NCBI GenBank assembly: GCA_905202255.1
Contig: CAJKRH010000004.1
Span: 1-64,000 of the forward strand
Length of the DNA: 64,000 nucleotides
Direction of reading: 5' to 3'
Origin: an uncultured Ruminococcus sp.
GTDB lineage: Bacteria > Bacillota > Clostridia > Oscillospirales > CAG-272
Position numbers and translations under genes: made by a program. This document shows, piece by piece, positions 1-11,400 of the stretch; position 1 is the stretch's first letter, and every line of letters starts with the position of its first letter. The notes below the pieces were generated by a model. That model was given only the letters and a program-made list of their open reading frames with translations. It had not been told where the DNA came from and searched no databases.

Positions 1-107
1 CTGTTTTTGCTATCCGCGCAGGAGGGGGTCCCGCACGGGTAGACGCGAAAAATTATAAAATATAATTACAGTTGATTGCGAAGTCATAAAGACTTAATGG
101 CAACCAA

Positions 108-3100
108 TTATGCTATTGTTATAGGTCCAAATGGATTTGGAGATGGTATCGGACGATCCCCATCTATAATAATCTTTGCTACTGACGCCGTAACTATGCC
201 ATCAGAGCCGTCTATACCATTGCTTCCATTAGATGCATCGCCACATGAGTGAACATTCCACCATGGAGCCTCTGTTTTTCCTCCGGCGCCTCCAGTGCCT
301 CCTTTTCCGGCTTGTCCGCCTTTTCCCACAGTTCCATTATCTCCTGTGACAATTTCAACATTAACACCGTCAAATGAGTATACTTTAGTAAGTGAAGCTC
401 CAGCATTACCGCCATTACCACCGTTACCACCATTGCCACCATCACCGGGATCATATGCATGTATAAATGACACCTGAATCCAGTTGCCAGAATAGTTATG
501 TCCATTGCCACCATTACCACCATTACCACCGTTGCCGCCATTGCCACCATTGCCATATATAATAGTAATGCGTCCTGTACCAGTAACAGCAATATTTCCA
601 TCTATCGGAATGCCGGCATTACCGCCGCTACCGCCACTGCTGCCATCGCCACCATTGTAAGCTTTATTATAGCGGTAAAGCATTTGTATATGAGTTCCCG
701 CACCATTATAAACATTCTGATAATGTGAATAGTTGTCATTTGTACAACCGTGGTTGCCATCAACACCATCAGCTCCGTTGCCACCATTGCCGCCATAAAC
801 ATTGAGCGTACCAGTCATATCTACGACAATATTACTTGCTGTGATTGCATTTCCGCCAGCTCCACCGTTGCTGCCTGCCTCTGTCGCATCAGCACCGTCA
901 CCGCCGTAAATATCAAGCGTTCCAGAGCCGGTAAAGGTCAAAGTTTCAAATCCTGTTACCGCATCTTCTCCTGCTCTTGCCTTAACCGAGCAGTTGCCAA
1001 TAACATCAATAATCATCGACTTATGTGGATCTTCCATGCCCTTTGCAATATATACTCTTATAGCTGAATCAGCCAAATTGAAATCCTTAAAGTGAACAAT
1101 GGGTATATTACTCCATTTGCTATAATTAACATGATAGATTATCATATTTGTATATGTAGCCGATGAATTACCGATAAAATATGCTTCATCGATATATGCA
1201 ATATCGTGATTAGTGTTTCCACCACCATATCTGGTTCCATCAGACTGTTTTACTGAACTAATATAGTCTATCGTTCCGGTATAGCTAGACCAGTCAACAA
1301 TGTGAATATATCCGGCTTCTGTACTTTGCGGAGTACGCGTTATATCATTATAAACCACATAGCGTTTTGTTCCCTGAGTATTTGAAATCTTGGCTCCATT
1401 TTCAACATTCTTGCCTATCGTATACGGATCGACTTCCCAAACAGCATAAAGAGTAATCGATTCACCGGGTAATATGTTCGATGAAATACTGGAAGAAAGC
1501 TCCACATTGTTATATATCACACTTCCATTTGGTGCTGTCGCCCAACCTGCAAAAATATATCCGTTTCTGGTAAAAGCATTATCGCTAAGCGTTGAAATAC
1601 TGTCGCTAAATCTAAATGCAGTATCATTCATAATGCCATTCCCACCGTTTGCATCATACCGAACAGTAAATGCGTCTTCTATCCAGCGTGCAACCAATTT
1701 CATATTATACAAGCATTGAGGTTCTTCAATTGCATGTCCGAGTTCTTCACTATACCAATCAGTAAAGCCATAACCTTTTCTCAAAATCATCTTTGACTCT
1801 TCAACAGGATTTACTGCCTCGTTTGAAACATAGCGTTTAACCTTTCTCAGATCACCGTCTATATATTGTCCTCCATCACAATCAAATATGATATCGTAGA
1901 CCCATTTTGCAAATATAGTAATGTCCGAAACATTTCCATTAGGATCTATTTTATCGTTCCGATAGTCTTTACCAACCGCACTTCCGCCGCCATAAAGCTC
2001 CGTATACCATCCGTCAAATGTGTAATTATTTAAAGTTGCGTCTTGCAATCCATCAATATATGTATTAAAATATCCAATTTCTTCGGCATATATTTCGGGA
2101 TCATATGATTCCGAAGTTGCTGTATAAGACAATTTTCTTATCGTATACGGGCTTGGCGAAACATACATATCCATATATATGCTATCAACATTACCATCAT
2201 TATTATAAACATCAAAAGCTGCTGAGAGACATATAGTCTGATCATCTCTCATATTCCAGTTATACACAGACAGTATATTATCGGAAATAATAAACCAATC
2301 ACTTACTGTAATCCATGCTAAATCATATCCATTTACATTATTTTGCATGGCAAATGCACCATCAGCATAGTCTGAATTATCAAAAAAGGTATGAATCTTT
2401 CTACGATTTTCTGCTGTGGTAATAGGCACTTGGGTTATCATCTTTTGAATTGTCAAAGCTTCTCTCGCCGAATCAAACCCAATTTGAGAATGGTCTTCAT
2501 ACAAATAAACTATTGTTTCTTTATCATGGAAATTATCGTATAAATGATTCAGATTTGTTTTTGTGAATACGCGGTCGTTACCACTGATATCCAGAACTTC
2601 AAGTGTATCTTTAAAACGATTTATTGATGTAAAATCTTCATCTGATCCTATAAAGTCATTGATATTGGTGTGAGCGAGATTCAAATATCGAATGAATTCG
2701 AAATCCGGAAATTCTCCAACATCAGAAAACTCTGTGTTTTCCAGAGAAAGCGCCTCTAGCAAAATCATGTTATTAAGTAAATTTGTATTTTTAACATTGC
2801 TTCCAACAAATGAATCCAAAAACAGATATTTTATTTCTTCTTTTCCTCTAAACAAACTAAAATCAATAGTATCAAGTGAATGACCCGACAGATTCAGATA
2901 TTCTATTGCTCCAAGCGAGCCCACAAAGTTAATATCGTTTAAGCCTGAATTTTGCATTGATAATGCAATAAGTTTTGGCATCCACCTCAAGCTTGAAAGA
3001 TCAGTGAAAGGATGATACTCATATAATATATCTTCCCCATTTTCATTTTGGCATTTTACACCAAGCTCTTTGTCCAAATATAGCATTTCTATATTTCTCA

Positions 3101-6100
3101 AGCCACCGGATGTATCTGCCAATGACGAAATATCGGAAAGCATTTCATTTTTGCTAAGATCCAAAACTCGAATTTCAGTCAGATTATAAAGATGTGAAAG
3201 ATTATCTACAATTTTCATAACCGTATCACCAGTAGTCGGATCTTTATAGTCATCTACTTCATAAGTTTGGAGCACATTAGCATTTGCAAGCTCAAGATGT
3301 CGTAAATCAGTAAGAGATTCGAGAAAATCCAATCTCATTACATTATTGTCACTCAAAGTCAAATATTGCAATGATGTTAATTGCGAAATTTGTCGAATCG
3401 ACATTTTTTCAAGCTCTGTAATATCAGCATCAATTGTATTGCCGTTAAGCCTAAGGTCAAGTAATCCGGCTTTTCCTTCAGTAGTTTCGGTTGCAGCTAT
3501 AGGGGCAAGAACATCCAAACCGGAAATTTGAGTCAATTCATTATTTTCTAAGTACAGACATTTCAAATTCGGATAATACGAAGCATCAAATGTCATCAGT
3601 TCATTACCGTTTAAGTTCAGAACCACTAAGTTACTGAGTTTTGAAAGATTTGTTGATAAATTACTTATAGAATTTCCCGACAATGAAAGAAACTCCATAT
3701 TTACCATTCTATTCAAAGAGATTACTGTTGAAATCTTATTGTTATCAAGAATTAACTTTTTTAGACCGGTCAGTTTTTTAACAGGCGCCAATCCATCATT
3801 TGTTCTGTTTAAAGCAACAATTTCATTGTTTGCTAAATTCAAAGTTTCCAAGTATTTGCACGAAGAAAGTGCTGAAATATCTGAAATATTTAGATTTGCA
3901 GCCCAAAGAACAACAAGATTTTTGGCATACGAAACAGGATAAATGTCTATACATGCATCTGAATTTTTTGAATCCGCCTTTCGGCTAAGTGTCAATCTGC
4001 GCACATTCGGTATTGTAGAAAGCCGTACCGTACTTCCATTGCCATCAGTCCCATTATCAAACAAAAGCCCTGATATGTCTTTCAGATCGTTATCATGCAC
4101 AAATAAATCAGTAAGTGAATTTAAAGCCCGATCGACATTTAAGAAATCAAGATTTTCAAGATTATTATGCGAAATGTCAATGCCTTCAATATTATACATA
4201 TTGAGTAAAATATTATTTGGAATAGCATTTATCCCGCAATGTGAAAGATCCAGCTGTTCAAGCCTTGTCAAAGAGGCCAAATATGCCAGTCCATTGGTAT
4301 CAGACGATTCAAAGTTGTTACCCGATAAGTTTAATATTCTTACACTGCTAACATATTGTATGCCATCGATGGAGGTAAGCTCAAGATTTGACAAATCGAG
4401 CATATTATTATTTGAGCGATAATTTGATACGGCTTGAGCATTTATATATTTGCTTATATCCATGTATCCTGTCAAGCCCGTCTCAGTTAGTTTTTTTCCG
4501 CCCTCTCCATCATCAACGCCAAAGATATCCAGCAAAGCCTTGTAAAGTTTCTCGTCGCCAAAACGAGTTTGATCTACCGTCTCACTGTCTCCGATAAGTT
4601 GAACAATATATGTAAACTCTTCAATCTTTTCTCCGTCGCGTTCAATACGGGCTACAAGATATCCGGGCTCCTTATACCCCGCCTTTGATCCGACTCCTAT
4701 CTGCTGGTAAACTTCGTTTTCAAAGATTATGTTGCTTTTTGAAAAATCGAATTTTCCGGACGCGGAGGTTGAATACCAATTTACTGAAAAGTCATATCTG
4801 TCAATAGTTGTGGGGAACAAATAATAGGTGCTGACAGCTGTAGGAACAAACGACTTCAGATAATTATACGCAAACTCTTTTTGCCCCTCTAGCGTTTTGG
4901 CCGGGATTGTCCGTTCAATTATGTATGATGCCACAACGCGTCCATCGAAAATAAACTCTGCTTTTAGCACAACATGATTCTTGTCCTTTAAGTGAATAAA
5001 TGCATAATTATTACTGTCATATCCTTTTTCGTTTCCACTTATCAAACTCCATTGAATATCAACATTCTGAACAATATTGACACCATAGTTTTTACGACCG
5101 CTCTCCAAAGAGATATATCCCGGCAAACGATAGTCTTCATCTATTGTTTCGGGAACATCGCCAACTATTTTTTCAAACTGCTCGGGACTCGGAAGGTCAA
5201 TTGCTCCTTTCAACTCTCTGTCAAAAGAAACCGTCCCGTAAACTATTTTGTCAATTATAATAGTAGCAGTAAAGCGTACCCATGTAGTATATTCCAGAGA
5301 TGGAACATCGACGATATAATTCACCACAGATAAACCTTGTGCAAGCAATCCGCTTTCTGTTTTCCATGTGACATCATAGTCATCGTACGACGGCATATTA
5401 TAAACTGACTTCGCATTTTTATACGGAAGCTGAAAATTATCTGATATATATTTTCCTTCTTCCATAAACACATTATCAATTGCCGATACCACTTGGTTAA
5501 ATAGCTTAGTGCCTTCAGCAGTCTTTCCGGTGTAGTCATATACTGCATAAACCGAGAAATCATCTGTAATATTACTGAAATCTGGTACGACGGCATCAGC
5601 AGAAGCGGTTGCTTTCACAGTAGACCATGTTCCGTTCTCGTATCCGTCGTGTGAAAGAACAGACGGCACCCTCAGCAATGTGCCACCTTTGGAAACTGAT
5701 TTCACAATCTGGAGCACATAATTGCCAGATTCATCTATATCGTAAAAAGAAATGTTTATTCTGTCATCCAAATCAACATTCATTTTAGCTGCATACTGCA
5801 GTATTTTTGTCGCATCACGGGTATTTACATTCGGTATTTTCATGCCGTTCGCATCTGTTTTGTAATCTTCATATACATTTGCATATATTTTGTCGCTCAG
5901 CGGCATTTCAAACATATGCGCTGCGTACTGAAGAATGTACACAGCATCTCGGGAGTTGATTTTTCCATCATTATTGTTGTTATATGCATCACCTTTCATA
6001 CGAATGAACAGGCTGTCAAACTCCACTGAGCAGTTCAAAGACGCATACTGAGGTTCCCCGTTTACCATTCCTTTAAATGTTGTCACTTCATCAACACCAT

Positions 6101-6506
6101 CGCCAATCCATGTAATCCAATTATCATATGAACCGGTTGCAAGATTTTCGTCGACACAAAATGTCAGTTCAACCAAACTCAAAGCCCCAACAGCATTCTT
6201 TGTTGACGCGTATTGAATCATTATTTCTCCGTTTCCGGCATTACATGTTGTAGTGCCAATCGGATCATACGAAACCAGCGTCAAAATGTCCGTATTATAT
6301 GACAAGCTTAAGTCAATACCGGCAAGTTGGGAATTTTCTTTAACATAAATTGTCGTTTTAAATTCTTTCCCCGGTGCAGGATCAAACGAAGTATTTTTAA
6401 TATATACCGTTCCGTCATTCTCAGCAGCAATAACAAGCGGCGTCAGTAACAATATAAATGCAAGGACAAGTATAAACAGTATATTCTTTGTAAATCTGTT
6501 TTTCAT
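108..6506 (-). CDS. Giant secreted cohesin/dockerin/LRR/InlB-repeat surface protein (2132 aa)
   Basis: Last gene of a four-gene leftward operon. From the start used here there is a signal peptide (hydrophobic core about residues 9-25), a cohesin-like beta domain (about 32-150), a dockerin with two Ca-loop/helix repeats (about 174-240; DGKINSRD and a second NTRDATKILQYAAK half), several beta domains, a long leucine-rich-repeat array (about 655-1305), Listeria-Bacteroides (InlB B) repeats (about 1450-1690; ITLYAVW, GYIFAGW) and a glycine/asparagine-rich tail with GGNGG runs (about 1850-2095). The start at 6506 is preferred because it lies 4 bases after the previous stop and follows GGAGG; an in-frame ATG at 6587 would overlap the upstream gene. 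No LPXTG motif is seen, so anchoring may be through the dockerin. Exact ligand and function unknown. Confidence 0.85.
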   Translation of the reverse strand: MKNRFTKNILFILVLAFILLLTPLVIAAENDGTVYIKNTSFDPAPGKEFKTTIYVKENSQLAGIDLSLSYNTDILTLVSYDPIGTTTCNAGNGEIMIQYASTKNAVGALSLVELTFCVDENLATGSYDNWITWIGDGVDEVTTFKGMVNGEPQYASLNCSVEFDSLFIRMKGDAYNNNNDGKINSRDAVYILQYAAHMFEMPLSDKIYANVYEDYKTDANGMKIPNVNTRDATKILQYAAKMNVDLDDRINISFYDIDESGNYVLQIVKSVSKGGTLLRVPSVLSHDGYENGTWSTVKATASADAVVPDFSNITDDFSVYAVYDYTGKTAEGTKLFNQVVSAIDNVFMEEGKYISDNFQLPYKNAKSVYNMPSYDDYDVTWKTESGLLAQGLSVVNYIVDVPSLEYTTWVRFTATIIIDKIVYGTVSFDRELKGAIDLPSPEQFEKIVGDVPETIDEDYRLPGYISLESGRKNYGVNIVQNVDIQWSLISGNEKGYDSNNYAFIHLKDKNHVVLKAEFIFDGRVVASYIIERTIPAKTLEGQKEFAYNYLKSFVPTAVSTYYLFPTTIDRYDFSVNWYSTSASGKFDFSKSNIIFENEVYQQIGVGSKAGYKEPGYLVARIERDGEKIEEFTYIVQLIGDSETVDQTRFGDEKLYKALLDIFGVDDGEGGKKLTETGLTGYMDISKYINAQAVSNYRSNNNMLDLSNLELTSIDGIQYVSSVRILNLSGNNFESSDTNGLAYLASLTRLEQLDLSHCGINAIPNNILLNMYNIEGIDISHNNLENLDFLNVDRALNSLTDLFVHDNDLKDISGLLFDNGTDGNGSTVRLSTIPNVRRLTLSRKADSKNSDACIDIYPVSYAKNLVVLWAANLNISDISALSSCKYLETLNLANNEIVALNRTNDGLAPVKKLTGLKKLILDNNKISTVISLNRMVNMEFLSLSGNSISNLSTNLSKLSNLVVLNLNGNELMTFDASYYPNLKCLYLENNELTQISGLDVLAPIAATETTEGKAGLLDLRLNGNTIDADITELEKMSIRQISQLTSLQYLTLSDNNVMRLDFLESLTDLRHLELANANVLQTYEVDDYKDPTTGDTVMKIVDNLSHLYNLTEIRVLDLSKNEMLSDISSLADTSGGLRNIEMLYLDKELGVKCQNENGEDILYEYHPFTDLSSLRWMPKLIALSMQNSGLNDINFVGSLGAIEYLNLSGHSLDTIDFSLFRGKEEIKYLFLDSFVGSNVKNTNLLNNMILLEALSLENTEFSDVGEFPDFEFIRYLNLAHTNINDFIGSDEDFTSINRFKDTLEVLDISGNDRVFTKTNLNHLYDNFHDKETIVYLYEDHSQIGFDSAREALTIQKMITQVPITTAENRRKIHTFFDNSDYADGAFAMQNNVNGYDLAWITVSDWFIISDNILSVYNWNMRDDQTICLSAAFDVYNNDGNVDSIYMDMYVSPSPYTIRKLSYTATSESYDPEIYAEEIGYFNTYIDGLQDATLNNYTFDGWYTELYGGGSAVGKDYRNDKIDPNGNVSDITIFAKWVYDIIFDCDGGQYIDGDLRKVKRYVSNEAVNPVEESKMILRKGYGFTDWYSEELGHAIEEPQCLYNMKLVARWIEDAFTVRYDANGGNGIMNDTAFRFSDSISTLSDNAFTRNGYIFAGWATAPNGSVIYNNVELSSSISSNILPGESITLYAVWEVDPYTIGKNVENGAKISNTQGTKRYVVYNDITRTPQSTEAGYIHIVDWSSYTGTIDYISSVKQSDGTRYGGGNTNHDIAYIDEAYFIGNSSATYTNMIIYHVNYSKWSNIPIVHFKDFNLADSAIRVYIAKGMEDPHKSMIIDVIGNCSVKARAGEDAVTGFETLTFTGSGTLDIYGGDGADATEAGSNGGAGGNAITASNIVVDMTGTLNVYGGNGGNGADGVDGNHGCTNDNYSHYQNVYNGAGTHIQMLYRYNKAYNGGDGSSGGSGGNAGIPIDGNIAVTGTGRITIIYGNGGNGGNGGNGGNGGNGHNYSGNWIQVSFIHAYDPGDGGNGGNGGNGGNAGASLTKVYSFDGVNVEIVTGDNGTVGKGGQAGKGGTGGAGGKTEAPWWNVHSCGDASNGSNGIDGSDGIVTASVAKIIIDGDRPIPSPNPFGPITIA

Positions 6507-6510
6507 ATTT

Positions 6511-7710
6511 TCACTGTCCTCCGATTTCATTTTTGGCTTTTTCGATAAGTTCTTTTGCTGTAACAAACCCCTCGAAAAAGTCTGCATAATTTACAAGTTT
6601 ACCGGTATTCCAATGTTCGATATATCCGTTTGCAAAAACGCGGCATACGCCTTTCAGGAGGTCTTGTGTTACATATGATGTAGCTATAAGTCCGTCGTCT
6701 TCATCAGAAAACACCTCGATTTTGTACGGAACTCTTACAACATATTCGACAAGTTTCCAACCAACATCTTTTACCTCAGCATCCTGACGCGCCGAGAAAG
6801 TACGCGAAACTGAATAACTATTATTCATCGACTGCCCTTGCTGATAGTTTACTCCGTATTTCAAAGCGGATGAGGCATTGGTTGTGATACTTCCGCCAAT
6901 TTTCTGTCCAAAAATCCTTATTTGTGTTGACAGACTTGATGATCCACCTACTGAATATGTACTGTCAGTTGAATTTGTCTTAACAACATTGAATGTTTCA
7001 CTTGCACTCATTGATATGCTAAGACTATTACAACTATAAAATCCGCTGTTTGAAATTCCGTTCCATTTATCATTGTTCGGAATTCCCATAAATTCAGGCG
7101 AGGCATAATACGGCGCCTTTTTCAATATATCAGTATTACCCGTTATTAGACCCGCTGCGCCTACCGCCACAGCCTCTTGTCTAAGCAGTCCCGCTATTCC
7201 AACCTGTATTCCACCAGCAATAACAACAGACCCATTTGCTGCAGCAATGTTTGCGAACATAACTGCCATGTCCCGCCAATAGCAGTCCATAACATTTCCC
7301 TTTCCACTCAGTTGATTCGGGTTAAAATCTCTGACTGCCATTATCGAGCTTGATGCATAGTCCGCAGGGGCATATATCTTATAAGTATTTCCATCATCAT
7401 CTTTTTCCTGTGATAGCAGACTATAATCGACATATTCAAACCACTCCTTAGTGGCAAGTTTCATTTCATCCAAAGTTGCAACATCTTCAGAAATATTCGG
7501 ATTATTTTTGCTATAATTATTCACCACATATGATGGATATCCATTGCTCTTATCATTGCCAATTTTGTTGTACAGCTTTTGAAAATCCCAGTTATTTATT
7601 GCCATTAAAACTGTACTGCCCATAGCCAAAAGCAGTAAAGCAGACATCAAAATAGGTATCAGCGTTTTTTTCTTTTTAATTTTAGAGGCGTAAGTTACTT
7701 TTTTACTCAT
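6511..7710 (-). CDS. Membrane-anchored protein with possible aerolysin-like beta-hairpin region (399 aa)
   Basis: Third gene of the surface operon; it overlaps the upstream lipoprotein gene by 8 bases. A lysine-rich N-terminus and one hydrophobic segment (about residues 17-37) predict a signal anchor or uncleaved signal. The middle holds Gly/Ala-rich hydrophobic stretches. About residues 230-345 form a long Ser/Thr/Asn-rich run of alternating polar residues (for example SVGGSSSLSTQIRIFGQKI) followed by a VPYKIEVF strand. This is the pattern seen in the ETX/MTX2-aerolysin pore-forming fold, where two long amphipathic strands build the barrel. The fold assignment is inference from composition and order; no family signature is certain. 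The gene as such is well supported by length, ribosome binding and operon position. Confidence 0.8.
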   Translation of the reverse strand: MSKKVTYASKIKKKKTLIPILMSALLLLAMGSTVLMAINNWDFQKLYNKIGNDKSNGYPSYVVNNYSKNNPNISEDVATLDEMKLATKEWFEYVDYSLLSQEKDDDGNTYKIYAPADYASSSIMAVRDFNPNQLSGKGNVMDCYWRDMAVMFANIAAANGSVVIAGGIQVGIAGLLRQEAVAVGAAGLITGNTDILKKAPYYASPEFMGIPNNDKWNGISNSGFYSCNSLSISMSASETFNVVKTNSTDSTYSVGGSSSLSTQIRIFGQKIGGSITTNASSALKYGVNYQQGQSMNNSYSVSRTFSARQDAEVKDVGWKLVEYVVRVPYKIEVFSDEDDGLIATSYVTQDLLKGVCRVFANGYIEHWNTGKLVNYADFFEGFVTAKELIEKAKNEIGGQ

Positions 7711-8494
7711 AGTCTTCGCTCCGTTTCATAATTGTAATCTTTTCATTGTATACAGAATAATCAGCATCTACAATTTCATTTTCAGTGTCAAGTGAGGCTA
7801 TATCCGAAACCGATATTTTTATTGCATTTTCTGGTGCAGGAATATCAGTAGCCATTAACTTCAACTGGCAAATATCCATACTCTCTGTAATGTTTTTCGA
7901 AAAAGCCATCGATATATATACAGAGTGATTCTCTTTGGAATAATGCGCAGCTGCGGACGCATCAGTATATGGTATTTCGAGCACTTCGACAGATGGATCC
8001 AGCAAAATTTCAAGTTCCAAACTCGAAAAACATACTTTACCACCTATTGAAATGTTGATGCAAAACTCTGTGTTTTTTTCAGTGTATATACTATCAAAAC
8101 CGATTGCATTCTTTGCGTCGCTAAAATCGTCATATATTGGATATATATTTTTGGATTCATATATATTTTCCAATGCACTGTCCCACCCTGCAAAAAAATT
8201 GTTCGATGGGTGGGAAATTATCGGCACAAATGTTATGTTCTTTCCCTCTTCTATTTCCTGAGTATCGACTATTTTTCCATCATATGTACAAAAGCGTACT
8301 ATTGCATAGCGAGGTTTCGTATCATCCGTGCCATTATGATTTGCAGAATCAGTATCGGTAGTTGAAGCATTTTCATCAGAAAGCATTGATGAAGTCTGAT
8401 TGCTGTATTCGCTTTTTGTATAATCTGAATTTTCACATGAATACAAACAGCTTAATATGCACACTGTAAGCAAAATAATTAGTAATTTTTTCAT
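7703..8494 (-). CDS. Lipoprotein with InlB-like repeat and cohesin-like domain (263 aa)
   Basis: Second gene of the surface operon, starting 2 bases after the stop of the collagen-like lipoprotein gene. The N-terminus is a lipoprotein signal peptide with lipobox LYSC (Cys20), followed by a Ser/Thr/Asn-rich spacer. Residues about 62-115 resemble one InlB B-repeat (VDTQEIEEG, FFAGWDSALENI). Residues about 120-258 look like a cohesin-type beta sandwich with the features LELEILLDPSVEVL and ISMAFSKNITE. The same repeat-plus-domain order is found at the C-terminus of the preceding protein, so the two probably share an ancestor. It would sit on the outer face of the membrane and could bind the dockerin of the operon's giant protein; that pairing is inference. 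Confidence 0.82.
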   Translation of the reverse strand: MKKLLIILLTVCILSCLYSCENSDYTKSEYSNQTSSMLSDENASTTDTDSANHNGTDDTKPRYAIVRFCTYDGKIVDTQEIEEGKNITFVPIISHPSNNFFAGWDSALENIYESKNIYPIYDDFSDAKNAIGFDSIYTEKNTEFCINISIGGKVCFSSLELEILLDPSVEVLEIPYTDASAAAHYSKENHSVYISMAFSKNITESMDICQLKLMATDIPAPENAIKISVSDIASLDTENEIVDADYSVYNEKITIMKRSEDYE

Positions 8495-8496
8495 AA

Positions 8497-11400
8497 TTAC
8501 ATTTCCAAAGACACATGTCCACCGGTTATTGAATATGTTTCACTCTGATATGATGCATCAGATATATCCGTTATTTCCAAATTCACATCACTTGAGACCG
8601 TTCCTTGATATGATATAGTTATAACAAATACTACATCTGATTGAGTAATATTCTTCGTCTTAGCAAAAGAAAAATATACTGCTCCATCAGTCAAAGCCTG
8701 CGCATCATTCAGAGTAATGTCTTCAAATTTGCTTCCTTCAGGGGATACGATACTAACAAACAAAAGCTTTGATTTGTCCCATTCAAATTTCCCTTCAAAT
8801 GCTGCAACATTTACAGTTCCACTAAGCGTAACAGTAAGTGTTGCCGTACCATTGTGAAGATCATCATATGTAATAACAAAATTATTTCTTAGTTTGGAAG
8901 AAAGTTCATACCCTGCAGTAACAGTAATATTTCCCGTTACATTATCGAAAGCCTTATCCCAGCCGATAAATGTGTAACCGTCTCTTGTCGGGTCTGCTGG
9001 TGCAGTCGCACTATTGCCCTCCTCGACGGTCTCGGTCTTTAATACGGTGCCGTCCCAGTCAACAAAAGTAACTGTATATGTAGTTGTGGTGGGAGGTGTT
9101 ACTTTCACGCCGACATAACCGGCATCTATCTTGCTTCCGTCGGAAAGGACAAGCCACAGATGGAGATTTTCATCGACATAAGCATCCACTACGCTGACGC
9201 CACTGTCGCCCTTATCACCTTTATCTCCTTTGTCGCCTTTATCGCCCTTTTCGCCCTGCGCACCTGTATCGCCCTTGTCGCCTTTATTGCCGTCGGAACC
9301 GGATGTACCTTCTGCTTTTACGCCTGTGTCAACACCGTTTATCCACCAGTTGCCGTTTGCACCGATATAAGGGGTCTTGCCGTCGCTTCCGTCGTCGCCT
9401 TTATCGCCCTTATCGCCTTTTTCACCCTGTGCACCGTCATCGCCTTTTTCACCCTTGTCGCCTTTTTCGCCTTTGGAACCGACAAGTGATGCTATCCATT
9501 CGGCTTCCGTGCCCACATAGCCGTTTTCCTTGGCTATTTCATATGCCGATTTACCTGCATCACCCTTATCGCCTTTGTCCCCCTTTGCGCCGACAAGCGA
9601 TGCAAGCCAGTCCTGAACAGTTCCTTCATAGCCGTTTTCGCGTGCAAGCTCATATGCGCTCTTGCCGTCATCGCCTTTTGCGGCTGACTGTCCGTCCTTG
9701 CCCACAAGAGAAGCAAGCCACTCTGTTACCGAACCTTCAAAACCGTTTTCGCAGGCTATTTCGTATGCGGATTTGCCAGCATCGCCTTTATCGCCCTTGT
9801 CGCCTTTCTCGCCTTTGTCGCCTTTTGTTCCTGCAGCGCCGACAAGAGAATCCAGCCACTGTACAAGCGTTCCGTCAAAACCCGCTTCTTTTGCAAGCTC
9901 GTATGCACTCTTACCGTTTACACCGTCGGCACCCTTTGCACCAGCGGCACCCGTAGGTCCGATGAGAGATGCGAGCCACTGCTCTTCTGTGCCTGTGTAG
10001 CCTTTTTCTTTTGCTATCTCATATGCAGATTTACCTGCGTCGCCTTTGTCGCCCTTAGCTCCCGCTTCACCGACAAGTGATGCAAGCCACTGCTCTTCTG
10101 TACCCTCGTAACCGTTCTTCACCGCCAGCTCATATGCGCTCTTGCCTGAAAGTGAGGAAAGCCATTGTGCTTCTGTGCCGTCATAGCCGTTTATCTTGGC
10201 TATTTCATATGCCGATTTGCCGGAATCGCCTTTGTCGCCCTTTACACCGACGAGAGATGCAAGCCATGTCTGCAATGTGCCTATGTAACCGTTTTCAAGT
10301 GCCAGTTCGTATGCGCTCTTACCGTTTACGCCGTCAGCACCCTTATCGCCTTTCTCGCCGATAAGAGATGCGAGCCAGTCTGTCACAGTACCTTCAAAGC
10401 CGTTTTCGCAGGCTGTTTCATATGCGGATTTGCCCGCATCGCCCTTGTCGCCTTTGTCGCCCTTTACACCGACGAGAGATGCAAGCCAGTCGGAAAGAGT
10501 TCCTTCAAATCCTGCTTCTTTTGCAAGCTCGTATGCGTCCTTGCCGTCGCTACCGTCGGTGCCGTTGATACCCGAAGGTCCTACGAGCGAAGCAAGCCAC
10601 TCTTCTTCGGTTCCCGTATAGCCTTTCATTCTTGCCAGTTCATAAGCGCTGAGACCGTTGTCTCCTTTTGCTCCCGCTTCGCCGACAAGTGAAGCCAGCC
10701 ACTGGGTCTCTGTTCCCATATATCCGTTTTTGACGGCAAGTTCATATGCGCTCTTGCCGGAAAGTGAAGATATCCATTCGGCTTCCGTACCTGTATAACC
10801 GTTTTCTTTCGCTGTCTCGTATGCGGATTTACCTGCATCGCCCTTGTCGCCTTTCTCGCCCTTTGCGCCGACGAGAGATGCGAGCCAGTCCTGTACCGTA
10901 CCGGTGTAACCGTTTTCGCAGGCAAGTTCATATGCACTCTTGCCGTTGTCGCCCTTGTCTCCCTTTTCCACGGCAGAACCGTCTTTTCCGACAAGCGAAG
11001 CAAGCCACTCTGTCAGCGTGCCTTCAAAGCCGCTGTCGCATGCGAGTTCGTATGCGCTCTTACCGTCTTTGCCGTCGGTTCCGTTTTTGCCGACGAGTGA
11101 ATCGAGCCACTGTGCAAGCGTTCCGTCAAAGCCTTTTTCGCAGGCAAGCTCATATGCGCTCTTGCCGTCCTTGCCATCCTTACCGTCTTTTCCGGCAACG
11201 CCTGCCTCTCCGACAAGTGATGCAAGCCACTGCGCGAGAGTTCCTCTGTAGCCTTTTTCGACCGCCAGTTCATATGCGCTCTTGCCGTCGGCGCCGTCTC
11301 TGCCGTCGCTGCCGTCAGTTCCGTCCTTGCCATCCTTGCCGGCTGTGCCGTCTTTACCGTCGGTTCCGTCCTTGCCGTCTTTACCGTCCGTACCGTTTTT

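Noticed and set aside
1..107. Hairpin-like GC-rich stretch at the window start
   Set aside because: Imperfect stem CTA-CCG...CGG-TAG with no T-run and no gene context in view; could not be assigned.
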